Numbered from the stretch's first letter, positions 24,330 to 32,119 are shown. The stretch is DNA of 36,056 nt from Streptomyces europaeiscabiei (GCF_001550375.1 NZ_LRTR01000922.1:1-36056), one strand, 5' to 3'. Notes: generated by a model not told the origin, from the sequence alone. Numbers and translations are program-made.

Positions 24330-24971
24330 ATGACCGGCACACAGACCGCCGGGCGTCGCTACGGCGGACGCGACGCGGCGCAACGACAGCAGGAGCGCCG
24401 CACCCGCCTCGTCCAGGCCGGCCTCGACCTGTTCGGCACGGCCGGATACGCCTCGGTCTCCGTCAAGCAGGTCTGCTCGCATGCCGGACTGACCGAGCGC
24501 TACTTCTACGAGTCGTTCCGCGACCGCGAAGACCTTCTCGCCGGGGTCTACAACGAGCTGATCGCCACGATCAGCGCCGAAACCGCGCAGGCCGCCGCCG
24601 CTGCCGCACCCGATGTCGACGCCCAACTGCGTGCCGGCCTCGAGGTGTTCATCCGCACACTGGCCGGCGACGCCCGCAAGGCCCGCCTGGTGCTCATCGA
24701 GGTCGTGGGCGCCAGCCCCCGCCTCGAAGTGCGCCGCCGTGAGGTCCTGCACGAATTCGCCGCCATGGTCGCCGCCGTCGTCGGACCGCCCCCTGGCCCG
24801 GAAGCCTCCTCCAGCCGGCTCACCATGACCGCGATGAGCCTGGTCGGCGGAGTCAACGAACTCCTCGTGGACTGGACACTCGGCCACCAGAACGCCACCG
24901 TCGAAGAACTGATCGACCTGTGCCACACCCTGTTCATCGCGGCCTACCGAGCAATCAGCGATCAGCCCTGA
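24330..24971 (+). CDS. TetR-family regulator of the di-iron operon
   Basis: 213 aa from an ATG at 24330 behind AGGGGAAAA. The N-terminal helix-turn-helix is RRTRLVQAGLDLFGTAGYAS followed by VSVKQVCSHAGLTERYFYESF and RDREDLLAGVY, with the recognition helix at LTERYFYESF. The C-terminal ligand domain is mostly hydrophobic (MTAMSLVGGVNELLVDWTLG). It is divergent from the five-gene operon, and the two tandem operators in the gap make it the probable repressor of that operon and of itself. The inducer is probably a substrate of the pathway. The tandem-operator site is unlike the AAACCGATCGGTTT site. Confidence 0.92.
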   Translation: MTGTQTAGRRYGGRDAAQRQQERRTRLVQAGLDLFGTAGYASVSVKQVCSHAGLTERYFYESFRDREDLLAGVYNELIATISAETAQAAAAAAPDVDAQLRAGLEVFIRTLAGDARKARLVLIEVVGASPRLEVRRREVLHEFAAMVAAVVGPPPGPEASSSRLTMTAMSLVGGVNELLVDWTLGHQNATVEELIDLCHTLFIAAYRAISDQP

Positions 24972-25048
24972 TCACACGGGCCCGCATCCCTTAAGGAGCT
25001 TTCCGCACCGGACGGCGACCCAGGGCCGTTACCTTCCTCTCGCAGGGT

Positions 25049-25408
25049 TCAGCCCACAGTGACGGGGACCCGCTTGTCGGTCTCCGTCGGCATGTCGGCC
25101 TCCTTGATACCGAACCGGTCGTAGAAGCGGGCCAGCGGGGCCGGAGCCCACCAGGCCGCTCTGCCCAGCAGTCTCATGACGGCCGTTCCCAGCAGGATGC
25201 GCACCACCAGCACGTCCGTCAGGACCGCGAACACCATGCCGACGCCGAAGAGCTTGATGGTCAGCACCTCGCTCATCCCGATCGCCGCGAGCGGCACGCA
25301 CATCAGCAACGCCGCGCTCACGACCAGGCGGCCGATGGACTGCAGCCCCGTCGCCACGGCTTCCGTGCTGTCGCCCTGCTTGTCGTACTGCTCCCGCATC
25401 CGGGACAC
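25049..25408 (-). pseudogene. MMPL-family transporter, C-terminal fragment
   Basis: 119 codons matching only the last part of MMPL/RND lipid exporters. MSRMREQYDKQGDSTEAVATGL and GRLVVSAALLMCVPLAAIG are the start of the final three-helix group; LFGVGMVFAVLTDVLVVR and AAWWAPAPLARFYDRFGI are the usual end. A whole protein has about 700 residues and 12 membrane helices. Upstream of the fragment the match stops near 25415 and the shared operator/promoter of the Fe-S gene begins. It could be translated as a small membrane protein from the GTG, but that is unlikely to be useful. Confidence 0.8.
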
Positions 25409-25426
25409 GCACTCCTCGAATCGGGC

Positions 25427-25473
25427 TTGCGCGCGGAAACCGATCAGTTTACAGTGACGAAACTGATCGGTTT
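25427..25473 (+). promoter_or_regulatory. Fe-S/exporter operon promoter with two operators
   Basis: -35 TTGCGC (25427-25432), 17-bp spacer, -10 TACAGT (25450-25455). Operator 1, AAACCGATCAGTTT (25437-25450), fills the spacer. Operator 2, AAACTGATCGGTTT (25460-25473), follows 23 bp later. Each differs from AAACCGATCGGTTT at one base, and the two are each other's reverse complement. The core from -35 to -10 is nearly identical to that of SDR-1. Confidence 0.85.
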
Positions 25474-25518
25474 CTCGCTGTGAGGGCGAGTCCCGAACCC
25501 GAGTCCCCAGGAGTACGG

Positions 25519-26652
25519 ATGACTGCCGCGCGCGACGCCGAGGGGCAACCGACGGTCCCCGCCCCGACTCCCAGGCTTCCGGCGAAGCTGGCCGCCCACC
25601 CCTCGGTACAGGCCGTACTCGCCCGGCGCGGGACCGGTGACACGGTGAGCCCGCCGACGGTGATCGACGCGGAATGGCTGCGCGAGCTGTGCCTGGCGGC
25701 CGGTGCGGACGACGCCGCCGCGGTCAGCCTGGACCACCCCGACCTGGTCGGCGAGCGCGAGCACGCTCAGTCCGCGCTGCCCGGCACCCGCACCCTGATC
25801 GCGATGGCGTTCCGGCTGAACCGCGACAACTGCCGCACCCCGGCCCGCAGCGTGGCCAACCAGGAGTTCCACCAGACCGACGAACAGGCCAACCACGCCG
25901 CCCGCAGCGTCACCCGGGCCCTCCAGGACGCCGGTCACCGCGCGCTCAATCCGTCGGTCGCCTTCCCCCAGGAGATGGACCGCTTCCCCGGGCGGATCTG
26001 GGTCGTGGCGCACAAGACGGTCGCGGTGGCCGCCGGGCTCGGTGTGATGGGCCTGCACCGCAACGTCATCCATCCAAAGTTCGGCAGCTTCGTTCTGCTG
26101 GCCACCGTCCTGGTGGACGCGGAGGTGAGCGAGTACGGGCAGGCGCTGGACTACAGCCCCTGCATCGACTGCAGGTTGTGCGTCGCCGCCTGTCCGGTCG
26201 GTGCCATCGCCAAGGACGGCTCGTTCGACGGGCTGGCCTGCACCACGCACAACTACCGCGAGTTCATGAGCGGGTTCACCGACTGGGCGCAGACCGTGGC
26301 GGACAGCGAGGACGCCGCCGACTACCGCTCCCGGGTCACCGGCTCCGAGAGCGCCTCCATGTGGCAGAGCCTGTCCTCACCCCCCGGCTACAGGTCCGGC
26401 TACTGCCTCGCCGTCTGCCCCGCCGGCGAGGACGTCCTGGGCCCCTATCTGGACGACCGCAAGAACTTCATGGACACCGTCCTGCGCCCCCTCCAGGACA
26501 AGAAGGAAACCCTCTACGTCCTGCCGGGCTCACACGCCCAGGAGTACGCCCGGCGCCGCTTCCCCCACAAGCCCGTCAGGGAAGTCACCGGCGGCTGGCA
26601 GCCTCCGGCGAAACGCCCCGCGTCCACCGACCGAGAGACACGTACGTCATGA
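25519..26652 (+). CDS. QueG-like double-cluster 4Fe-4S protein
   Basis: 377 aa from an ATG at 25519 behind CAGGAG. The middle part (VVAHKTVAVAAGLGVMGLHRNVIHPKFGSFVLLATVLVD) matches the epoxyqueuosine-reductase/reductive-dehalogenase-like fold. CIDCRLCVAACPVGAI (C215, C218, C221, C225) is a ferredoxin-type cluster site, and YCLAVCPAGEDVLG (C296, C300) with C241 may form a second, less regular one. True QueG has the second site as CxxCxxxCP, so this is a paralogue of unknown substrate, not the queuosine enzyme. It is the first gene of an operon and overlaps the exporter gene by 4 nt (ATGA). Two operators cover the promoter. Confidence 0.88.
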   Translation: MTAARDAEGQPTVPAPTPRLPAKLAAHPSVQAVLARRGTGDTVSPPTVIDAEWLRELCLAAGADDAAAVSLDHPDLVGEREHAQSALPGTRTLIAMAFRLNRDNCRTPARSVANQEFHQTDEQANHAARSVTRALQDAGHRALNPSVAFPQEMDRFPGRIWVVAHKTVAVAAGLGVMGLHRNVIHPKFGSFVLLATVLVDAEVSEYGQALDYSPCIDCRLCVAACPVGAIAKDGSFDGLACTTHNYREFMSGFTDWAQTVADSEDAADYRSRVTGSESASMWQSLSSPPGYRSGYCLAVCPAGEDVLGPYLDDRKNFMDTVLRPLQDKKETLYVLPGSHAQEYARRRFPHKPVREVTGGWQPPAKRPASTDRETRTS

Positions 26653-27947
26653 GTGGCACTCACCCCTTCCGTGTCCTGCGCGCCAAGCCTCTGTGGATCG
26701 CGAACGGCGTCATCACAGGCGTACTCGCGCTGCTGTTCGCCGTGTTCTACGTCGGCGCGAACATCGATCCCGTAGATCACATGAAGAGCCTGCCCGTCGG
26801 CCTGGTCAACGCCGACAAGGGAGCCGCTGTAGGCGGCGAGCAGGTCAACCTCGGGGCGCAGATCACCGGGTCGATCAAGAAGTCGACCGCGAGCGGGGAC
26901 AGGATCGACTGGAAGGTGCTGGACGAGAAGGAGATGAAGGACGAGCTCGGCAAGGGCAAGCTGTTCGGCGCGCTCGTCGTGCCCGCCGACTTCACCTCCT
27001 CCACCACCGCACTGACCGGCGCCGCGCCCACCGGGACCCCGACCCGCCCGACACTGACGGTGCTGACCAACCAGTCCGCCGGCAGCCTGGGCTCCGGCCT
27101 GGCCCGAACGGCGACGACCCAGGCGGCCGAGAACGCCTCGCTCCAGGTGGGCAGGGAACTGGCCTCCCAGATCGGACCCGCGCAGGCGAAGCTGCCCGCC
27201 GCGGCACGCGTCCTGCTCGCCGACCCGGCCGCCGTCACGGTCGAGGACGGCCACCCCCTCGACTCACACAGCGGCCTGGGCATGACGGCGTTCTACTACG
27301 CACTCACCCTCGTGGTCGTCGGCATGCTCTCCGCCAACATCATCAGCGGCCAGGTCGACCACGCCCTCGGCTACACCCACAACGACATGGGCCCGCTGCG
27401 CCTGCACCGCCCGCTGATCCGGGCGACCCGGGTCCAGACGCTCACCATCAGCAGCACCCTCATGGCCGCCCTGTCCCTGCTGATGGGCACCCTGGTCATG
27501 GCCGGCGCGATCGGCCTCATGGGCATGGACGCCTCCCACCTGCCGCTGCTGTGGCTGTACTCGGTGTGCGCCATCGCCGTCTCCGGGGTCGGTGCGCTCG
27601 CCCTCCTCGCGGTCTTCGGCACGCCCGGCATGCTGGTGGTCACGCTGGTCTTCATCGGGATGGCGGTGCCCACGTCCGGCGCCACCACCCCGATCGAGGC
27701 GCTGCCCGGCTTCTACCGCTTCCTCGCGGAGTTCGAGCCCCTGCGGCAGATCACCGGCGGCATCCGCTCGATCCTCTACTACGACGCCCAGGGCGACGCG
27801 GGTCTGACACGGGGCTGGGTCATGATGGCGGTCGGCCTCGTCGCGGCCGGCCTGTTCGGCTTCGGCGTACTGGGGTGGTACGACCGCAAGGGACTGCACC
27901 GCATCCCGGCGGAGACGAAGCCCGAGAAGACCGCCGTCCCGGCGTAA
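26649..27947 (+). CDS. YhgE/Pip-type ABC-2-like membrane exporter
   Basis: 432 aa. One N-terminal membrane helix (about 17-38) is followed by an extracellular domain of some 190 residues (LPVGLVNADKGAAVGGEQVNLG is the family hallmark), then five or six membrane helices (about 215-415, for example VVVGMLSANIISG and LLWLYSVCAIAVSGVGAL), ending in a short basic tail. This is the YhgE/Pip layout, related to ABC-2 permeases and often linked to TetR genes and to export of lipids, drugs or toxins. No ATPase gene is nearby. The start overlaps the stop of the Fe-S gene, so the two are coupled. A perfect hairpin follows the stop. Confidence 0.9.
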   Translation: MSGTHPFRVLRAKPLWIANGVITGVLALLFAVFYVGANIDPVDHMKSLPVGLVNADKGAAVGGEQVNLGAQITGSIKKSTASGDRIDWKVLDEKEMKDELGKGKLFGALVVPADFTSSTTALTGAAPTGTPTRPTLTVLTNQSAGSLGSGLARTATTQAAENASLQVGRELASQIGPAQAKLPAAARVLLADPAAVTVEDGHPLDSHSGLGMTAFYYALTLVVVGMLSANIISGQVDHALGYTHNDMGPLRLHRPLIRATRVQTLTISSTLMAALSLLMGTLVMAGAIGLMGMDASHLPLLWLYSVCAIAVSGVGALALLAVFGTPGMLVVTLVFIGMAVPTSGATTPIEALPGFYRFLAEFEPLRQITGGIRSILYYDAQGDAGLTRGWVMMAVGLVAAGLFGFGVLGWYDRKGLHRIPAETKPEKTAVPA

Positions 27948-27965
27948 CGGCAGGTCACCCAGGAC

Positions 27966-27987
27966 GGGCCACTACTCGGAGTGGCCC
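27966..27987 (+). terminator. Terminator hairpin after the exporter gene
   Basis: GGGCCACT-ACTCGG-AGTGGCCC, a perfect 8-bp stem with a 6-nt loop, 18 bases after the stop codon, without a U-tract. Confidence 0.7.
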
Positions 27988-28102
27988 CGGTGTGTGTCGC
28001 CCTGCCGGGGACGACAGACGCGCACACCATCATGGCTCGGTGACGTCTTACCCCAGGCCGTCGCCGAGCCCATGCCCATGCCTCTACCCGGAACCCCCCT
28101 AG

Positions 28103-28116
28103 AAACCGATCGGTTT
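28103..28116 (+). promoter_or_regulatory. Single AAACCGATCGGTTT operator before the intact TetR gene
   Basis: The consensus operator, inside GAAACCGATCGGTTTTC, centred 39-40 bp before the TetR ATG. Unlike the other three sites there is only one copy and no obvious TTGCGC/TACAGT pair around it. It implies autoregulation of the TetR protein at 28149. Confidence 0.8.
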
Positions 28117-28148
28117 TCATTTCGTCCGCTTCAGGTTAACCTCGCGAT

Positions 28149-28718
28149 ATGACCACCGAAATGAAACCAAGCCCCAGGGAGCGACTACTGGAGGCTGCGG
28201 CCACGCTCACCTACCGGGACGGTGTCGGCATCGGCGTCGAGGCACTGTGCAAGGCGGCAGGGGTGTCCAAGCGCTCCATGTACCAACTGTTCGAGAGCAA
28301 GGACGAACTGCTTGCGGCGAGCCTGAAGGAGCGTGCAGCCGCCTTCGTGGCGAGCCTCCTGCCCCCGGCGGACGACGGCCGGTCACCCCGCGAGCGGATC
28401 CTGCACGTCTTCGCGCAGGTGGAATCGCAGGCAGGGACGCCCGACTTCCGAGGCTGCCGGTACCTGGCCGTGCAGATCGAGCTCAAGGATCAGACCCACC
28501 CCGCCAGCCGGGTGGCCCATCAGATCAAAGCGAATCTGACGGCCTTCTTCCGTGCCGAGGCCGAACAGGGCGGCGCGAGCGATCCCGACCTGCTGGCCCG
28601 GCAGCTCATCCTGGTCTTCGACGGCGCAAGCGCCCGCGCGGGAATTCAGGCCGACAAACTGACCGGGCTCGTCGCTCCCACGGTGACCACCCTGCTCGGC
28701 GCGGCAGGGGTGCGCTGA
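28149..28718 (+). CDS. TetR-family regulator, probable controller of the AAACCGATCGGTTT regulon
   Basis: 189 aa, complete. The helix-turn-helix region is RERLLEAAATLTYRDGVGIG followed by VEALCKAAGVSKRSMYQLF, with recognition helix VSKRSMYQLF, then ESKDELLAASL. The C-terminal domain contains DFRGCRYLAVQIELKD and LARQLILVFDGASARAG, the pattern of the YcdC/AcrR-like C-terminal group. The ATG at 28149 has no clear ribosome site. It is the only intact TetR gene next to the AAACCGATCGGTTT sites and has one in its own promoter, so it probably represses itself, the Fe-S/exporter operon upstream, and possibly SDR-1 and SDR-2, whose own divergent TetR genes are broken. This is inference and can be tested by binding. 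Confidence 0.92.
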   Translation: MTTEMKPSPRERLLEAAATLTYRDGVGIGVEALCKAAGVSKRSMYQLFESKDELLAASLKERAAAFVASLLPPADDGRSPRERILHVFAQVESQAGTPDFRGCRYLAVQIELKDQTHPASRVAHQIKANLTAFFRAEAEQGGASDPDLLARQLILVFDGASARAGIQADKLTGLVAPTVTTLLGAAGVR

Positions 28719-28724
28719 CGCACC
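28709..28724 (+). terminator. Terminator hairpin of the intact TetR gene
   Basis: GGTGCG-CTGA-CGCACC, a perfect 6-bp stem with a 4-nt loop that contains the stop codon, between convergent genes. Confidence 0.5.
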
Positions 28725-28743
28725 ACTCGCCCAGAACACTCCC

Positions 28744-29256
28744 TCACCGCCCGATGGCCGAGGGAAGCCCGATGGCCGCAAGCGTGTTGCCGAGCATGCC
28801 GCAGGCGAAGAAGCTTGCGGTCTTGTCGGCATCAGCACCCGGCGGCTGGTGCACGGTTTCCCGGATCCTCATCCAGCCGGCCCGGACGACCTCCCCGATC
28901 ACGTCACGCCCTACGCCTCGGCGGCCGCCACGGTGACGTACCCCTGCATCTGCATCAGGAGCGTTTCGGGGCGCGTCGAGATCAGCTGCGCGTAAGCGTT
29001 CGTGATGGCCTGAAGAACCCGCTCGCCGCCCTCCACACCGTCGGCCGCCCTCTCGGGCGTCTTCCGTACTCCGCATCAAAACGGCGACGAAGATCGTCTT
29101 CTTGTCCGCAAAGAGCCGGAAGAGATACGGCTGCGTGACGCCGACCCGCTTGGCGATTGCCGCGGTGATGGTGCCGTGGTAGCCGGCGATCGCGAACTCA
29201 GTGATCGCCGCGCGGATGACGCTCTCACGCCTCTCCAGCGCACCGGTCCTGCTCAT
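28744..29256 (-). pseudogene. TetR-family regulator, frameshifted (former partner of SDR-2)
   Basis: The frame is open for 170 codons but changes register twice. Codons for MSRTGALERRESVIRAAI through VTQPYLFRLFADKKTIFVAV give a proper TetR helix-turn-helix. From about 29060 to 28925 the frame is Arg/Gly-rich nonsense, while the neighbouring frame reads EGGERVLQAITNAYAQLIS and TRPETLLMQMQGYVTVAAAE, the expected family middle. From about 28910 the first frame again matches (VRAGWMRIRETVHQPPGADA then FFACGMLGNTLAAIG). A small deletion near 29060 and a compensating shift explain this. The DNA-binding part could still be made, but the ligand domain is scrambled. Confidence 0.78.
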
Positions 29257-29279
29257 GACGTCATTCTCCCTGCTTGAAC

Positions 29280-29327
29280 TTGCATGCAGAAACCGATCGG
29301 TTTACTGTAGCGGAAACTGATCGGTTT
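29280..29327 (+). promoter_or_regulatory. SDR-2 promoter with two operators
   Basis: -35 TTGCAT (29280-29285), 17-bp spacer, -10 TACTGT (29303-29308). Operator 1, AAACCGATCGGTTT (29290-29303), fills the spacer. Operator 2, AAACTGATCGGTTT (29314-29327), follows 24 bp later. Same design as at 16787 and 25427. Confidence 0.85.
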
Positions 29328-29346
29328 CGAGTGAGTGTGGGAGTCC

Positions 29347-30165
29347 ATGATGGCGACAGATCGGCCGGTGGCCCTCGTGACGGGTGCGTCATCCGGCATC
29401 GGGAAGGAAACCGCGCTCGCCCTGGTCGACGCCGGATTCAACGTGGTCGGCACAAGCCGCGACACCTCCCGCGTCACCCCGCTCGGCGGTGTGACGTTCC
29501 TCGACCTCGACGTGGTCAGCGACACCTCGGTCACCGCAGCGGTCCAGGAGGTGAGCGAGCGGTTCGGGCGGATCGACGTCCTGGTCAACAACGCCGGCGT
29601 CGGCTCGATGGGCGCTGCCGAGGAAACCCCTCTCGCGCAGACCCAGGCCATGTTCGACACCAACGTCTTCGGGGTCATGCGCATGGTGAACGAGGTCCTG
29701 CCGCACATGCGTGCTCAACGACGCGGGCGCGTCATCAACATCTCGTCCGTGCTCGGGTTCCTGCCCCAGCCCTACATGGCCGCCTACGCCGCCTCCAAGC
29801 ACGCGGTCGAGGGCTACACCGAATCCCTGGACCACGAGGTCCGTGACCACGGCGTCCGGGCGCTCATCGTCGAACCCGCCTACACCAGGACCGGATTCGA
29901 GGCCAACAGCGCGAAGCCCGACACCCCCCTTCATGCGTACGCGAAGCAGCGACAGACCGTCGACCGCGTGATGACGGAGGCGATCAGGGGTGGCGCCGCC
30001 CCGGCCGTCGTCGCCAAGGCGGTCGTCGCGGCAGCGACCGACACCAGGCCGAAGCCGCGCTACACCGCCGGCCCTCTGGCCGGACGCGCACGCGTACTGC
30101 GCCGCCTCGCTCCCGCCGGGGTCTTCGACAAGCAGATCCGCAAGATGAACCAGCTGGCCGGCTGA
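29347..30165 (+). CDS. Short-chain dehydrogenase/reductase (SDR-2, paralogue of SDR-1)
   Basis: 272 aa from an ATG at 29347 behind GGGAG. TGASSGIG (12-19), NNAG (81-84) and catalytic Ser134, Tyr147, Lys151 (AYAASKHA) are all in place, at the same positions as in SDR-1. The two proteins align without a gap except for one residue near the C-terminus. Differences cluster in the helices rather than at the active site, so both are probably active. It is followed 64 bp later by an NmrA-like gene, where SDR-1 is followed by an NTF2-like gene. Its divergent TetR gene is frameshifted, while both operators in its promoter remain. Confidence 0.93.
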   Translation: MMATDRPVALVTGASSGIGKETALALVDAGFNVVGTSRDTSRVTPLGGVTFLDLDVVSDTSVTAAVQEVSERFGRIDVLVNNAGVGSMGAAEETPLAQTQAMFDTNVFGVMRMVNEVLPHMRAQRRGRVINISSVLGFLPQPYMAAYAASKHAVEGYTESLDHEVRDHGVRALIVEPAYTRTGFEANSAKPDTPLHAYAKQRQTVDRVMTEAIRGGAAPAVVAKAVVAAATDTRPKPRYTAGPLAGRARVLRRLAPAGVFDKQIRKMNQLAG

Positions 30166-30229
30166 CGCGCAGGCGCTGCCTGGGCTTTCCGAACAGTTGC
30201 CCCACCCCCACCAGACAGAGGACGCCTTG

Positions 30230-31204
30230 ATGCCAGAGCGCAATCCCATCCTGATCACCGGTGCCGCCGGCGAGATCGGTGGTGTGAGCCGGACGATGGT
30301 CGACATGCTGCTTGAACAAGGGCACCCGGTACGGGCATTCGTGCGCCAGGACGACGAACGCGCCCACTCGCTCCGCCAGGCAGGGGCCGAGGTCTTCGTC
30401 GGTGACCTGCTCACCATCGCCGACGTGACCGCCGCGCTGAAGGGCGTCCGGCGCATCTACTTCAGCATGAGCCTGTCGCCGTACTACACCGACGCCGTCA
30501 GCCTGATGGCCGCGGCGGCGCGGGCCCAGGGCGACATCGAGGTGTTCGTCAACATCTCCGAGTACGAGCAGTCGTTCATGACGTTCGACAAGATGACCGC
30601 GCCGGAGGAGGAACGGCGCGCGTGGCTCGGCGGACTCATCGCCAACTGGTCGCCGCAGCAGCGTGCCCACTGGGTCGCCGAGCAGGTGCTGGACTGGTCC
30701 GGCCTCCCGACCGTCAACATCCGGGGAGCCATGTTCGTCGAGAACCCGCTGATGACCTGGCTGGCACTGGAGCCGCTGAGCAAGGGTGAACTGCGCCTGC
30801 CCTTCGGCGACCACCGACTCGCGCCCATCGCGGGGTACGACGTGGCGGAGCTGTGCGCGAAGATCCTGACCGACCCGGTGCCGCACATCTCGAAGTCCTA
30901 CGACCTCAACGGCCCCGAACTGAAGGACATGCACGGGTTCGCCGAGGACTACGCGGCCGTACTGGGACGCCCGGTCACCTACGTCCCCGAGGACGTGGAA
31001 ACGTGGAACGAGACCTACGTCGACACCGCCCTGGCCGCGTTCCCGCACACGGCGGAGCACCTGAAGACCCTGACCCGACTGATGGGCGGCGGGGGCTACC
31101 GCGGCGCCACCGACCAACTTGAAGCTCTCCTCGGACGCGCGCCGAAGACCGTGCGCTGGGCGTTGGAGAATCATCCGCGCATCCGGAAGCTGGCGGCTGC
31201 CTGA
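30230..31204 (+). CDS. NmrA-like NAD(P)-binding oxidoreductase
   Basis: 324 aa from an ATG at 30230 behind AGAGGA. PILITGAAGEIGG carries the dinucleotide-binding motif (GxxGxxG), followed by VRAFVRQDD (an Arg favouring NADPH), EVFVGDLLTIADV and YFSMSLSPYY. The C-terminal half (YDVAELCAKILTDPVPHISKSYDLNGPEL) is the usual NmrA/HSCARG substrate part. There is no YxxxK pair in the standard position. It lies 64 bp after SDR-2 and is probably co-transcribed from the operator-controlled promoter. It is not closely similar to the NmrA-like protein at 9087. Confidence 0.9.
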   Translation: MPERNPILITGAAGEIGGVSRTMVDMLLEQGHPVRAFVRQDDERAHSLRQAGAEVFVGDLLTIADVTAALKGVRRIYFSMSLSPYYTDAVSLMAAAARAQGDIEVFVNISEYEQSFMTFDKMTAPEEERRAWLGGLIANWSPQQRAHWVAEQVLDWSGLPTVNIRGAMFVENPLMTWLALEPLSKGELRLPFGDHRLAPIAGYDVAELCAKILTDPVPHISKSYDLNGPELKDMHGFAEDYAAVLGRPVTYVPEDVETWNETYVDTALAAFPHTAEHLKTLTRLMGGGGYRGATDQLEALLGRAPKTVRWALENHPRIRKLAAA

Positions 31205-31209
31205 GCCGC
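31193..31209 (+). terminator. Possible terminator hairpin after the NmrA-like gene
   Basis: GCGGCT-GCCTG-AGCCGC, a 6-bp stem that spans the stop codon. Confidence 0.35.
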
Positions 31210-31681
31210 TGACCGGTCCGGGCCAGAACGAGAACACCACACCGGAGTCCTCGAGCTGCACACGAGTGGAAGCCGCCTCGAAGCGCGCTCGGCGAACAGC
31301 GCCGAGGCGGCCTCCCGCAGTCGCACCCGTCACGGGCGCACTCGCCCATCCGGCCAGTTGCTGTGACCGCATGGACACCGAAGGGTTCTGACGCGTCAAG
31401 TCCTCGTCGGTGAGTCCGTGGTTTCCCCAGCGTTTCCAGAGCGTGCGATGCCAGTCGTCGGCGTCGGGTCCCGGGCGTGTCACGGCTGGCAGTGGTCCTG
31501 AGCTGGTCTCGATCAGGTGCAGCAACGACCAGGCGACGCCATACGAGAGCGGCGACGGATATCAACAACGCCCAGATGGCCGACATGAGAACTCCCCAGT
31601 CCCTGGCAGTGGATCGACACGATCGGTCCTCGGCCAAGCCGGAGTCAGTGAGTTGCTTTCATCCTGCTTGCAGGTCACGGG
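31210..31681. other. Region with unidentified coding debris
   Basis: On the minus strand (about 31555-31395) one frame reads PSPLSYGVAWSLLHLIETSS followed by GPDADDWHRTLWKRWGNHGL and TDEDLTRQNPS. The composition is protein-like, but it begins right after an in-frame stop and has no start codon. I do not recognise the family. It looks like the tail of a lost gene. Another frame has one possible membrane helix (MSAIWALLISVAALVW) but continues into Arg-rich sequence. Nothing here is a confident gene. Confidence 0.4.
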
Positions 31682-32119
31682 GTGAAACCGCTCAGGGGCG
31701 TCATCCAATTCCTTTACGATCTCGCGGTGAGGATCTGGACGGAGCGCCCTGCCAAGACCGACGTCGAAGCGGTCGTTTGCCGCTACTTCAGCCTGCTCCG
31801 AGCTGGGAAGGTCCCTGAGGCCGAACAGCTCGTCGATCACTCATCAGTCCTGCATGTACTCAAGTCGCTGTGGACCGGCTCGGTCGGAGCGAGCGCCGAT
31901 GCGGAGGAGGCGAGTTGCAGCCCTGCTGCCGATGCGTGGGAGCGGGACCTGTCCTGGCTCTGCGAGCTCGATCTCGGGGACTTCAACTGGGGCCACACTG
32001 GCAGCCATTTCTACGCCGAGGTCACCTACCGCGCGCAGGTAATCGAGGTGTCGTTGGGCTTTTGGATCAAGCCAACCGACGCTGGCTGGGTCGTCGCGGG
32101 ACCGTCCACACTCTGGTAG
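31682..32119 (+). CDS. Hypothetical protein, possibly NTF2-like fold
   Basis: 145 aa. The layout is helix, helix, then beta sheet: VCRYFSLLRAGKVPEAEQLVDH, an acidic middle (SADAEEASCSPAADAWERDL), then LGDFNWGHTGSHFYAEVTYRAQVIEVSLGFWIKPTDAGWVVAGP. That order of two helices and a curved sheet with a final GWVVAGP strand suggests an NTF2-like domain, though I know no named family for it. The GTG at 31682 has only a weak ribosome site (CACGGG), and a GTG further in (near 31728) is possible. GC is lower than in the neighbours. It appears monocistronic. Confidence 0.7.
   Translation: MKPLRGVIQFLYDLAVRIWTERPAKTDVEAVVCRYFSLLRAGKVPEAEQLVDHSSVLHVLKSLWTGSVGASADAEEASCSPAADAWERDLSWLCELDLGDFNWGHTGSHFYAEVTYRAQVIEVSLGFWIKPTDAGWVVAGPSTLW

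Noticed and set aside
29984..31525. 513-codon minus-strand open frame opposite the SDR-2 end and the NmrA-like gene
   Set aside because: Only its first 40 codons look protein-like (reported as debris); the remainder is antisense to genes with clear motifs.
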